From Brachybacterium subflavum (GTDB lineage Bacteria; Actinomycetota; Actinomycetes; Actinomycetales; Dermabacteraceae), in assembly GCF_009299795.1 (NCBI RefSeq), contig NZ_VIGP01000001.1:1-64000 (forward strand): a stretch of DNA of 64,000 nt. The letters run 5' to 3'. The notes under the pieces are model-generated. The model saw only the letters and a program-made list of their open reading frames with translations. It did not search any database and had not been told where the DNA came from. The position numbers and the translations under genes were made by a program. How positions within the stretch are numbered: the first letter of the stretch is position 1; each line of letters begins with the position of its first letter. Below, piece after piece: positions 8,459-20,156 of this stretch.

Positions 8459-8478
8459 GATTGGAGTCTACAGGCGCG

Positions 8479-11685
<3,207 letters not shown>

Positions 11686-11689
<4 letters not shown>

Positions 11690-12021
11690 GACGCACTCGC
11701 CCCGTCGTCCTCGGTGAACGCGCCGAGCAGGTGGTCGAGCGCCGCATCCCCGTCGAGCGCCGCGTAGTAGTCGGGGCGCATGAGCACCACGGCTACGTCC
11801 GCATCTCCGATGTAGTCATCGGCCTCCTCGAAGAGGTAGGCGAGATGCGGGCCGATCATGAGGGCGTCGATCTCCGACACGTAGTTCTCGATCTCGCTCT
11901 CGCCTCGCGCGAACGTCTCCACGCTGAGACCCCGCGATGATGCGGCTTTGCGGATGTTGCTTGCCATGAACCCGCTGCTGGCTCCTGAGCCGCAGACGAG
12001 CATCACGCGCAGATCAGCCAT
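11686..12021 (-). CDS. PTS lactose/cellobiose-family EIIB component
   Basis: A 111-residue cytoplasmic phosphotransferase. The active cysteine is Cys10 in VMLVCGSGASSGF, and the flavodoxin-like fold is suggested by the later IDALMIGPHLAYLFEEA. The ATG at 12021 has AAGGAGAAGG upstream; a longer frame to 12096 lacks such a site. It is the first gene of the EIIB-EIIC-EIIA-GH1 operon, about 100 bases downstream of its regulator, so it may have its own promoter in that gap. Confidence 0.93.
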
Positions 12022-12100
12022 GATCCTTCTCCTTCGAACACGTCCCTGTGCTGGTGCTCCCATGATCAGAGCCCGCGACCCGTGGGAACCAGGCAAGTTT

Positions 12101-12120
12101 TCTGCCGCACCCCCGGCAGA
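12101..12120 (-). terminator. Perfect hairpin right after the PRD regulator stop
   Basis: TCTGCCG (12101-12107) and CGGCAGA (12114-12120) form a 7-bp stem around a CACCCC loop, 3 bases beyond the stop of the regulator and about 80 bases before the EIIB start. It could end the regulator transcript or attenuate read-through into the PTS genes. No U-tract follows. Confidence 0.45.
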
Positions 12121-12123
12121 GAT

Positions 12124-14052
12124 CTACTCGAGAAGGCGCAGGAGCTGATCCAGGAAGGCGTCGAAGTCCCCGCCGAGCGCCGCCAGTCGCAGGACGTTCT
12201 CCGGGTCGGACAGCACGGAGATCAGAAGCTCCAGGACATCCCGGAAGGCGGGGAGTCCGTCGGGCGCGATGGAGAACAGCATCATCAGGCGCACCGGCGT
12301 TCCAGCCCAATCGATGTCCCGATCAGAGGTGAGCACGCAGATGGTGGTGCGCACGGCGTCGTGTCTCAGCGAGTGCGGGATGGCGAAGCGTCCTGGGAAG
12401 GCGGTGGGGGAGCGCTGGTCCCGTTCGAGAACATCGGTCTCGAAGGACGCGGGTACCGCGCCCACGTCGTGCATCGCGGAAGCCCCGTGACGCATCGCCG
12501 ATTCGCCAGTGCGGACGGATGCGTCGCGGAGGAACAGCGCCGGGTCGAGCAGCCTCACGAGCCGTGCTCGCGCGCGGTCCCGGCGCTGTCGGTCCTGCTC
12601 GAGACGAAGCGCTCGCTGCACGGCCTGGAGATCCTGTTCCGTGAGCAGCGGGGAGACGCGGACGACGGGAGTGCCGCTCAGCTCCGGCAGGGGCACTGTG
12701 GTCACCACCAGGTCGGAGGTGATCGTCCCCAGGCGGGCGGCGTCCTGTATCCGATGCTCGATGACGGCCGATGGGTCGACCGCTACGCCCAGGCGGTCTG
12801 CGAACGAGCTGGTGACGGTTCCGTACCGGGGAGCGACAAGGGTGATCGTGACGCGTGGTCCGCTTTCCACCTGGAATCGGAACTCGGTTCCCAGATGGAG
12901 GGACAACAGCTCGATCTCTCCCTCGGTGAATCGCAGTCCCGTCCGCCGCTCAAGGTGATGGACGAAATGCACCGTGATCTCGTGGACCATCGGAAGGGTC
13001 CGCTGGAAGTCATGGCCGAAGGCGGACTCGATCTGACGACCGGCACGTGCCCGTTCGACGAGCAGTCGGGTATGGCGCGCGAGGGCGGTCCGCGAGCTGG
13101 AGCGCCCCCACTGCAGGCCGAACTCGCGGGCGACGGTGTCGAGTGCATCGTCGAAGCACATCATGAAGTCGTCGTCGAGCGACCTTCCCTGCGGATCCGC
13201 TGAAGGATGGCCGGTTCCGGTGGTGATTGCCTGGCTCAGGATGTCGAGCTCTCCGGCGGGCAGGTCAACACCGGTTGCCGTGCGGATCCGCGCCATGACG
13301 TCGGCGGCGACCCCATCGTCCGCTGTCGTCGAGGTCGAGGTCGAGGTCGATGCTCGTGCAGCAGGTGGCGTCGGATCGTCCACGGGCTCGCGATGCTCGA
13401 TGGAGACCGCGAGGTGCACGAGGAGGTCGGAGAGCAGATACGGGTTCATCTCGCGGCCGTGGGCGCCGAGTCCGCCGGTGACCGCCCCGTGCAGCAGGGC
13501 GAGCAGACCTTCGGGGTCCTTCCGCACTGCCGCCATCACGTCGACGGGCGCACCGTCCTCGCGACTGAACAGCAACGAGCGCAGCAGGCGCCTCCGATCC
13601 CGATCCGTACCGCTGACCCGCAGTCGGTCACGGTGCCGGCGGAAGGTCAGAGCGTGACTCTTGAGGATCGCCCTTGCCTTGGTCAGATCCCCCTCCAACG
13701 TGGAGTCGCTGACGTGCAGCGACTCGGCGAGCTCATAGACGTCGGTCGACTCCGCGCTGATGATCGTGCGCAGGACCTGGTCGAGACGTGCCTGGGGGCC
13801 GCCGTCCGCGATCCCGCCGACCTGCGGGAGCGCACGTTGTCGATTGAGAGCGTCGCGGCTGAGCCGATAGCCGCGCTCATCGGAGAGGATCGCGGGAGAT
13901 GGCGCCGTCGAATTGATCCGTGCGACGTCGTCCCGGATGGTCCGCGGAGCGGCCCCGAGGGCGGCCGAGAGCCTCCGCGCGGACAACGGCGCGTCGGCCT
14001 CGTTGAGCAGATCGAGCAGCGATCTCTCACGCTGCTCGCGGGTGCGGGCGAT
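12124..14052 (-). CDS. BglG/LicR-type PRD transcription activator of the PTS operon
   Basis: About 642 residues with the layout of LicR/MtlR-type activators: N-terminal HTH (LSARRLSAALGAAPRTIRDD), a second HTH, PRD1 (MNPYLLSDLLVHLAVSIEH), PRD2 (LPMVHEITVHFVHHLERRTG), an EIIB-like segment and an EIIA-like domain with FAIPHSLRH. Phosphorylation of the PRD and EIIA His residues should tie activity to PTS sugar flux. The EIIB-like segment reads TLVAPRYGTVTSS and lacks the usual Cys. Start is problematic: the only strong ribosome site (AAGGAG) is followed after 6 bases by ATC at 14052, with no in-frame ATG/GTG/TTG near. The gene directly precedes the EIIB gene on the same strand. Confidence 0.85.
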   Translation of the reverse strand: MARTREQRERSLLDLLNEADAPLSARRLSAALGAAPRTIRDDVARINSTAPSPAILSDERGYRLSRDALNRQRALPQVGGIADGGPQARLDQVLRTIISAESTDVYELAESLHVSDSTLEGDLTKARAILKSHALTFRRHRDRLRVSGTDRDRRRLLRSLLFSREDGAPVDVMAAVRKDPEGLLALLHGAVTGGLGAHGREMNPYLLSDLLVHLAVSIEHREPVDDPTPPAARASTSTSTSTTADDGVAADVMARIRTATGVDLPAGELDILSQAITTGTGHPSADPQGRSLDDDFMMCFDDALDTVAREFGLQWGRSSSRTALARHTRLLVERARAGRQIESAFGHDFQRTLPMVHEITVHFVHHLERRTGLRFTEGEIELLSLHLGTEFRFQVESGPRVTITLVAPRYGTVTSSFADRLGVAVDPSAVIEHRIQDAARLGTITSDLVVTTVPLPELSGTPVVRVSPLLTEQDLQAVQRALRLEQDRQRRDRARARLVRLLDPALFLRDASVRTGESAMRHGASAMHDVGAVPASFETDVLERDQRSPTAFPGRFAIPHSLRHDAVRTTICVLTSDRDIDWAGTPVRLMMLFSIAPDGLPAFRDVLELLISVLSDPENVLRLAALGGDFDAFLDQLLRLLE

Positions 14053-14223
14053 GGTGGTCTCCTTCGACCTCGGGGTGGTACTGATAGCTGACGATGCCTT
14101 CCCAAAGTAGCCGAGGAGGTGAGTGGCCGCGAGATCGGTAGATTGTGGGCCCTGGGCGCCGAGATGACTCACTCGCAAGGAACGATCGGCCTGATGGGGG
14201 AGTTGGAGCTCGACCTCGCCCCA

Positions 14224-14229
14224 TACCCT
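14224..14229 (+). promoter_or_regulatory. Candidate leaderless -10 (TACCCT) for the FGGY kinase
   Basis: TACCCT fits TANNNT and ends 6 bases before the ATG at 14236, which has no Shine-Dalgarno. The same arrangement is seen for the mazG-like gene. Confidence 0.35.
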
Positions 14230-14235
14230 GTCCCC

Positions 14236-15804
14236 ATGCCTCCGCTGCTCTGCCTCGACCTCGGCACGTCCTCCGCGAAGGCGGCGCTGATCGACCTCGA
14301 GGGCCGGCCCCTCGCCACAGCCAGCGCTCCGTACCCCACCACCTCGACGCCCGACGGCGGCTCCGAGCAGGATCCCGCGCAGTGGATCCACGCGGCCCGC
14401 ACGGCGATCGCGCAGGTGCTTCCGCGATCGGCCGACGTCGCGGCGCTCTGCCTCACCGGCCAGATGCAGGACCTGATCCTCGAGAGCTCGGCAAGCGGCG
14501 ATCACGGCGCGGTCCGCCCCGCCGTCCTCTACACCGACCTCCGCGCGAGCACCGAGGCCCGCGAGATCCGCGAGGCCCTCGACCGTGCTGGCGAGGACTG
14601 GGACGTACTCGCCGGCAACCAGCAGGACGCGAGCAGTTGCGCCGCCATGTTCCGGCGACTCGTGCGTGTCGAGCCCGAGGTCGTCGGCCGAGCCCGCGGC
14701 ATCACCTTCGGGCCCGCCGGCCACCTCGCGCGCCGCCTCGGCGCAGGCACCTGGTGCGACCCGACCACCGCCTCGACGACGGGTCTGCTCGATGCCCGCA
14801 CTCGCGACTGGTCGCCCGCCGTCGCCCGCGCGGCCGGCATCGACCCGGTCCTGCTGCCGCGCCTCACGCGCGGGATCGGCGAGGTCGTCGGCCGCACGGG
14901 CGAGAGTGCCCGCGATCTGCTCGGCCTCCCGTCCGGCATCCCGATCTTGCTCGCCCCCGGAGATGCGGGCGCCGCGGCCATCGGTGTCACCGGCACCGCG
15001 CCCGGACGCGACCACGCTTCCCTCGGAACGAGCGGCTGGATCGCAAGGATCCGCGACGTGCCAGCCGAGCGCGCCTCGTCGGTTGACGCCTCCCACCGCC
15101 TCGCGCTCGGTGACCTGGAGCTCCGCATCTCCGCCGTCCTCGCCGCCGGCGCGGCCGCCGCGTGGGCCCGCGAGACCTTTCTGCGCGGTGCCTCGCCCGC
15201 CGGGGCCGACGCGCTGCTGGAGCAGCGGGAGCGCGAGCACGGACGCGGTCCGACGGGACTGCTCGTGCTGCCCTCGCTCGGCGGGGAGCGCTACCCCGTG
15301 CGGGACGACGCGCTGCGCGGCGCCGTGCTCGGCCTCGACCCCACGACCCGCCCCGTCGACCTGTACGCCGCGACCCTCGAGGGCCTCGCCCTCGCCCTCT
15401 CGCACGCGCTCGAGCCCGCGCAACACGGAGTTGCCCCAGCCGGAGGCGACGCCGCCAGTCCACCAGGCGATGCCCTGCTCACCGTGTTTGGCGGGGGAGC
15501 GGTCTCTGCTCCCTGGCGACGGATCCTGGCCGACGCCACCGGCCGACCCGTCCACAGCATCGAGCGCGACGGCCAGCAAGCCGATGCCCGGACGCCGGAG
15601 ACCGCACAGGTCGACGCGACCCTGCTGGGCGCGGCGATCGCGGGCGCTGATGCCCTCGGACTCCCGCACCGGATCGCTCCGCTCGCCGAGCGCGACGGCG
15701 ACCTCACCGACCCGGACCAGGCCTCCGCGGGGGCGTATGCCCGGCTGCGACCGGCCCACCGCGCGCTGTACGACGCGGCGGCGCAGATCGGCCGCCTGCG
15801 GTAG
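14236..15804 (+). CDS. FGGY-family carbohydrate kinase (xylulokinase/gluconokinase-like)
   Basis: A 522-residue kinase that phosphorylates a sugar or polyol with ATP. The N-terminal phosphate-1 motif is LDLGTSSAKAALID (7-20), followed by CLTGQMQDLIL. A GASLGTSGWIARIRD-like loop and LTVFGGGAVSAPWRRILAD near the C-terminus complete the two-domain actin-like fold. ATG 14236 was chosen; frames further upstream overlap the divergent regulator's 5' region. It is divergent from the PRD regulator and stands alone, so whether it belongs to the PTS pathway is unclear. Substrate is not predictable; xylulose, gluconate and related sugars are possible. Confidence 0.88.
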   Translation: MPPLLCLDLGTSSAKAALIDLEGRPLATASAPYPTTSTPDGGSEQDPAQWIHAARTAIAQVLPRSADVAALCLTGQMQDLILESSASGDHGAVRPAVLYTDLRASTEAREIREALDRAGEDWDVLAGNQQDASSCAAMFRRLVRVEPEVVGRARGITFGPAGHLARRLGAGTWCDPTTASTTGLLDARTRDWSPAVARAAGIDPVLLPRLTRGIGEVVGRTGESARDLLGLPSGIPILLAPGDAGAAAIGVTGTAPGRDHASLGTSGWIARIRDVPAERASSVDASHRLALGDLELRISAVLAAGAAAAWARETFLRGASPAGADALLEQREREHGRGPTGLLVLPSLGGERYPVRDDALRGAVLGLDPTTRPVDLYAATLEGLALALSHALEPAQHGVAPAGGDAASPPGDALLTVFGGGAVSAPWRRILADATGRPVHSIERDGQQADARTPETAQVDATLLGAAIAGADALGLPHRIAPLAERDGDLTDPDQASAGAYARLRPAHRALYDAAAQIGRLR

Positions 15805-15972
15805 GTTCGGAAGCCGCTGCACGACGGACGGCCTCCGCGGCGCTTCCGGGTCGTTCCGGGGACGCGCCGACGCGGCACCGGTAACACTGCGCCGGCACCA
15901 CGGCGCCGACGACCGGCCAGGGGGCGCGCCGCCCCGCATCAGCGGCGCAGTCACCGAGGAGGGAGCATCGCG

Positions 15973-16614
15973 TTGACACCATCACCGGAGCACACCGACC
16001 TCCACCGGACCGATCCCGCGGACCTCCTCGCGACCGTCGACTGGCGGCGCACGGTGTTCGACCTCTACCGCCGCGTGCGCGAGGCCGCCGACCCCGAGAC
16101 GGGGCATCGGCTCTGGCGCGCCGAGCGCGATCGGCTGTTCGCGCACCACCCCGCCTCCCCGCTCCTGCCCGAGGACGCCGCGACCTTCCGCGGGCTCTCT
16201 GTCGCCGACTACGACCCCCGGTGGCGGTTCCGCGCCCGGATCGAGCCCGCGCCGCCGCAGTCCTTCGCGGTCACCACCGGCACCGACGGTGTCGTGACCT
16301 TCGAACGTCTTGGGTTCGTCCGGCTCGCGGACAGAGGGACCCTCGACGTCTGGTCCCACACCGGCTATGGCGGAGGCGTGTTCGGCCCGGTCAAGGACGC
16401 CGGAGCCGGAAGTACGACCTACGGCGGCGGTCGCTACCTCATCGACACGATCAAGGGCGCCGACCTCGGCGACGGCGACGACCTCGTGCTCGACCTCAAC
16501 TTCGCGTTCAACCCGTCGTGCGCGTACGACCCGATGTGGGCGTGCCCGCTGGCGCCGTCCGGCAACATCCTCGCCGACGTCGTCCCCGTCGGCGAGCTGC
16601 ACTCGGCGCACTGA
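15973..16614 (+). CDS. DUF1684 family protein
   Basis: A 213-residue cytosolic protein of the DUF1684 family, of unknown function. Family hallmarks are DWRRTVFDLYRRVREA near the start, YGGGRYLIDTIKGADLG, and the C-terminal LNFAFNPSCAYDPMWACPLA with conserved Asn, Cys and Asp. A TTG start at 15973 is used because GAGGAGG lies about 10 bases upstream. It follows the FGGY kinase after about 170 non-coding bases and is convergent with the sulfatase to its right. Confidence 0.88.
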   Translation: MTPSPEHTDLHRTDPADLLATVDWRRTVFDLYRRVREAADPETGHRLWRAERDRLFAHHPASPLLPEDAATFRGLSVADYDPRWRFRARIEPAPPQSFAVTTGTDGVVTFERLGFVRLADRGTLDVWSHTGYGGGVFGPVKDAGAGSTTYGGGRYLIDTIKGADLGDGDDLVLDLNFAFNPSCAYDPMWACPLAPSGNILADVVPVGELHSAH

Positions 16615-16725
16615 GCCCGCCTCCGTAGGACGCTGCCGGGCGCAGTCCGGACCCCCTGTGGAGCACACGATCCGGAGCCGTCGGCCGCGTCGGTGGGTTC
16701 GTCCCGAGATGATGCACCGGTGCCC

Positions 16726-18159
16726 TCAGAACGGCGCCAACCGCTCCCGCGACCGATCCTCGGTCGCCACCAGCACGTCCAGCAGGAACGCCTGCATCTC
16801 CGCTCGTGTCTCCCGTGCTGACGCCTCGTCCCACAGGTTGTGCAGCTCGTCCGGATCCGCGGCGAGGTCGTAGAGCTCCCCGGTGCGTTCCCGGTCGGTC
16901 GAGGGACGCCCGTGGTGCACGACGATCTTCCACGTGCCCCGGCGGACCATCGTGGTCTGCACGGGAGGGTCGTACGCCCAGCAGCCGTCGCGGTACTCCG
17001 AGAGCACCCAGTCGCGATCATCGAACCGACCGCCCGACCACAGCGGCGCGAGGTCGCGCCCCTGCGCCCGCGGGAGCCCGTCCGATCCCGCCGCCGCGAG
17101 CAGAGTCCGCGTCAGGTCGATCCACTCCACGAGCTCGTCGGCGACCATGCCTTCGGGGATCCGCCCGGGCCAGCGCACGAGCAGCGGCACCTTCACCGAG
17201 CAGTCGAACATCATCGGCCCCTTGAGCAGCATGCGGTGATCGCCCAGCATCTCCCCGTGGTCGCTCGTGAAGACCACCAAGGTGTCCTCGGTCAGCCCCT
17301 CGCGCTCGAGGGCATCGAGGATCCGCCCCACCTCCTCGTCGACGAGAGTGACCATCGCGAAGTACTGGGCCTTGATCTCCTGGAGATCCTCGGGGGAGTA
17401 GTCGTCGAACCCCGGCATGTGCCCCGCGTAGGACTTCGCGGACTCCTGGGCATAGATCGGAGGCTTGGTCGCGAGCTCGTCCTCGATCGTCACGGGCGCC
17501 GGCAGCGCAGTGGCGTCGTACAGGTCCCGGAACCGCTGGGGCGCCTCGAACCCGTGATGGGGATCGAAGAAGTTCGAGATGAAGCAGAAGGGACGATCCT
17601 TCTGCCGCGAGTGACCGAGGAACTCGATGGTCTCCTCGGCGACCCAGTGCGAGTAGTGCGCCTCCTGCGGCAGGGAGTCGATGGACCTCTCGCGCCGCGC
17701 CACGGCGCTCTCGAACAGGTCCGGATGCGTGCGCCGCAGCCAGTGGTGGTACTCGTTGCCTGCCGAGCGCAGGTACGGGTCGTGCGCCCAGCGGAACACG
17801 CGCAGGCCGTCGTCCAGACGCGGCTCGATCCTCCCGTCGAACGCCGATCCGAGATGGAGCTTGCCGGCGAGACCGCAGTCGTACCCCTCGTCGGCGAGGG
17901 TCTTCGTGAACAGCTGCTCGCCGGGGTCCATGTCCACGCCGTTCGCCCACAGGCCGTGGTGGCGCGGGTACCGCCCCGTCATCAGGCTCCCTCGGGAGGG
18001 AGCGCAGATCGGCGACTGCGTGTAGCAGTTCGTGAACCGCGCGCCCTGCGCGGCCAGACGATCGAGGTGCGGGGTGCGGATGTGCTCGTTGCCCGCGGCG
18101 CCGAGCGCGTCAAAGCGCTGCTGGTCGGTGCACAGGAACAGGATGTTGGGACGGGGCAT
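16726..18159 (-). CDS. Type I sulfatase (formylglycine-dependent)
   Basis: A 477-residue sulfatase that hydrolyses sulfate esters, probably from a sulfated sugar. The metal site begins with NILFLCTDQQ (Asp12-Gln13), the maturation motif is CAPSR (Cys52 converted to formylglycine) in PICAPSRGSLMTGR, and the second metal cluster is VVFTSDHGEMLGDH. No signal peptide is visible, so it likely acts in the cytoplasm after import. ATG 18159 has GGAGGAACC upstream. It is downstream of a sugar ABC importer on the same strand (about 100 bases), which suggests the importer brings in the sulfated substrate. No maturation enzyme (FGE or anSME) is in the window. Confidence 0.92.
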   Translation of the reverse strand: MPRPNILFLCTDQQRFDALGAAGNEHIRTPHLDRLAAQGARFTNCYTQSPICAPSRGSLMTGRYPRHHGLWANGVDMDPGEQLFTKTLADEGYDCGLAGKLHLGSAFDGRIEPRLDDGLRVFRWAHDPYLRSAGNEYHHWLRRTHPDLFESAVARRERSIDSLPQEAHYSHWVAEETIEFLGHSRQKDRPFCFISNFFDPHHGFEAPQRFRDLYDATALPAPVTIEDELATKPPIYAQESAKSYAGHMPGFDDYSPEDLQEIKAQYFAMVTLVDEEVGRILDALEREGLTEDTLVVFTSDHGEMLGDHRMLLKGPMMFDCSVKVPLLVRWPGRIPEGMVADELVEWIDLTRTLLAAAGSDGLPRAQGRDLAPLWSGGRFDDRDWVLSEYRDGCWAYDPPVQTTMVRRGTWKIVVHHGRPSTDRERTGELYDLAADPDELHNLWDEASARETRAEMQAFLLDVLVATEDRSRERLAPF

Positions 18160-18264
18160 GGTTCCTCCGGGGCTGTCGTTCCGGGCCGCTGCGGACATCG
18201 GATCCGGCAGCGGGCGAGGGGGAGTGGGGCGCGGTCGTCTCGCGCAGGAGCAGGATGATGCGGG

Positions 18265-19197
18265 TCAGTTCTTCACGGCACCGGCGATCCCCTCGACGAA
18301 GTAGCGCTGCAGGAGCAGGAACAGCAGCACGATCGGCACGAGGGAGATCGACGCGGCGGCGGCCAGCCCCGCCCAGTCCGTGGAGTTGGTCCCCTGGAAC
18401 GCCATCATGCCGACGGCGAGCGTGCGGTTCTGCGGAGTGCTGAAGGTGAACACCAGCGGCAGGAAGAAGTTGTTCCAGCTCGCAAGGAACGTCAGCACCA
18501 CCACCGTGGCCGTCACCGGTCCCGACAGCGGCAGCATGACCCGGAAGAAGACGCGCAGGAAGCCCGCTCCGTCCATCACCGCCGCCTCCTCGAGCTCCTT
18601 CGGGACGCGCGAGAAGAAGCCGACGTACAGCAGCACCGCGGCGACGTTCCCGCCTCCCGCGATCGCGAGCACCAGGCCGGTCCGCGTGTTCAACAGTCCG
18701 AGCAGGTCGCTGAGCTCTACGACCGGCACCACGAACAGTCCGGTGGGAATGAACATGGTCGCCACCAGCACCGCGAGGACGACCCTGCGCCCCAGGAACC
18801 TGAAGCGTGCGATCACGTAGCCCGCCATCGCGCACCGCACCACGACCAGCACGATGCTGCCGGCGGTGATCAGCACCGTGTTGAGCATGTACCCGGAGAA
18901 GTTCGCGTCCCGCCAGGCCCGCAGATAGTTCTCGGGGTGCCAGGAGTCCGGGAGCAGTCCGAGGCCGCCCGAGAAGATGTCGAGAGAATCCTTGAACGAG
19001 GCCGCCAGCACCCAGAGCAGCGGATAGATCCACAGCAGGCCCAGAGCTCCCAGGACGAGGGTCTGCGCCCATCTCCCGAAACGCCGCCGCCCGCGGCCGC
19101 GGGTTCTCGGATCCGATATCGGTCGGCCGTGGCTGCGTCCGGGCTCTCGACGGGCGGGGAGGTCCCGCGAGGGCTCCCGTGCCTGTGTGGTCGTCAT
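18265..19197 (-). CDS. Sugar ABC transporter permease (MalG-type)
   Basis: A 310-residue inner-membrane subunit with six hydrophobic segments. The ATPase-coupling EAA loop reads EELEEAAVMDGAGFLRVFFRVMLP. The Arg/Pro-rich N-terminus (about 45 residues) is cytoplasmic. Its ATG overlaps the stop of the MalF-type gene by 4 bases. No ATPase gene is present in the cluster, so a shared MsiK-type ATPase encoded elsewhere is likely, as usual for actinobacterial CUT1 importers. Confidence 0.92.
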   Translation of the reverse strand: MTTTQAREPSRDLPARREPGRSHGRPISDPRTRGRGRRRFGRWAQTLVLGALGLLWIYPLLWVLAASFKDSLDIFSGGLGLLPDSWHPENYLRAWRDANFSGYMLNTVLITAGSIVLVVVRCAMAGYVIARFRFLGRRVVLAVLVATMFIPTGLFVVPVVELSDLLGLLNTRTGLVLAIAGGGNVAAVLLYVGFFSRVPKELEEAAVMDGAGFLRVFFRVMLPLSGPVTATVVVLTFLASWNNFFLPLVFTFSTPQNRTLAVGMMAFQGTNSTDWAGLAAAASISLVPIVLLFLLLQRYFVEGIAGAVKN

Positions 19198-20156
19198 CTC
19201 TGCTCCTGTCGTCGCTGTGCCAGTCGCATCACGAGCGTGAGCAGCACCATCAGCAGGACCGTCAGGACGCCGAAGGCGACCCCGATGGCCGATGCGTAGC
19301 CCAGATCCGGTCTGGCCGCGCCGAACGCCGTGTCGTAGATATAGACCTCGGTGGCAAGGGTGGAGAAGTACGGGCCGCCGCCCGTCATCGTGACCACCAG
19401 GTCGAAGATCTGCATCGTCTCGATGACGGTGAGGACCACGATGATCACCGCGAAGGGACGCAGCAGCGGCAGGGTCACATGGCGCAGCCGTGCGGCGGGC
19501 CCCGCTCCGTCGGTCTCGGCGGCTTCGAGGAGCTCGCGCGGAACGGTCTGCAGGGCGGCGAGCCAGTAGATCAGGGTGACGCCCAGCCATTTCCAGACGT
19601 GCACGCCCATGACCGCCCACAGCGAGGTCCGCGAACTGCCGAGGAAATCGACAGGACCGGCGCCGAAGATCGAGAGCACCTCGTTGATCGGGCCCGCCGA
19701 CGGGTCCAGGACGAAGCCCATGACGATGCCGACGATCGCCGTGGTCGCGACGACCGGCACGAAGAACGCGGTGCGCAGAAGACCGGCGAGCGGCAGCCGA
19801 GGATTGTTGAGCACGAGTGCGAGGAGGAGCCCCGCTCCCACCCTCAGGGGCACCGTGACCACGATGATCAGCAGGGTGATCCACAGGGACTTCCAGAACA
19901 GCGGATCCGTCAGCAGGCGCCGATAGTTCTCGAGGCCGGTGAAGGAGCGCTCGAGGCCCAGTCCGCGCCACTCGAGCGTCGAGTACACCAGGCTCGAGAC
20001 GCTCGGCCACACCGTGTACATCCCGAAGAGCACCACCGTCGGCGCCAGGAATACGTAGATCCAAAGGGAGGGCCGGCGTCGCCTCGGGACCGTGCGCGCG
20101 GCGGCGGGAGTCGCTCTCGCGGCTCCCGGCTCAGTAGTCCGTGACATCGTAGTCAT
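19194..20156 (-). CDS. Sugar ABC transporter permease (MalF-type)
   Basis: A 320-residue permease with six membrane segments starting at WIYVFLAPTVVLFGMYTV. The EAA loop is ELLEAAETDGAGPAARLRHV. ATG 20156 is preceded by AGGAG at 5 bases and lies inside the 3' end of the binding-protein gene (26-base overlap), so translation is coupled; ATG 20147 is an alternative. It pairs with the MalG-type gene downstream. Confidence 0.92.
   Translation of the reverse strand: MTTMSRTTEPGAARATPAAARTVPRRRRPSLWIYVFLAPTVVLFGMYTVWPSVSSLVYSTLEWRGLGLERSFTGLENYRRLLTDPLFWKSLWITLLIIVVTVPLRVGAGLLLALVLNNPRLPLAGLLRTAFFVPVVATTAIVGIVMGFVLDPSAGPINEVLSIFGAGPVDFLGSSRTSLWAVMGVHVWKWLGVTLIYWLAALQTVPRELLEAAETDGAGPAARLRHVTLPLLRPFAVIIVVLTVIETMQIFDLVVTMTGGGPYFSTLATEVYIYDTAFGAARPDLGYASAIGVAFGVLTVLLMVLLTLVMRLAQRRQEQR

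Noticed and set aside
12124..15954. A 1276-codon minus-strand open frame
   Set aside because: Only the part below about 14052 is the PRD regulator; the remainder runs antisense through the FGGY kinase and has no family resemblance. High GC makes such antisense frames common.
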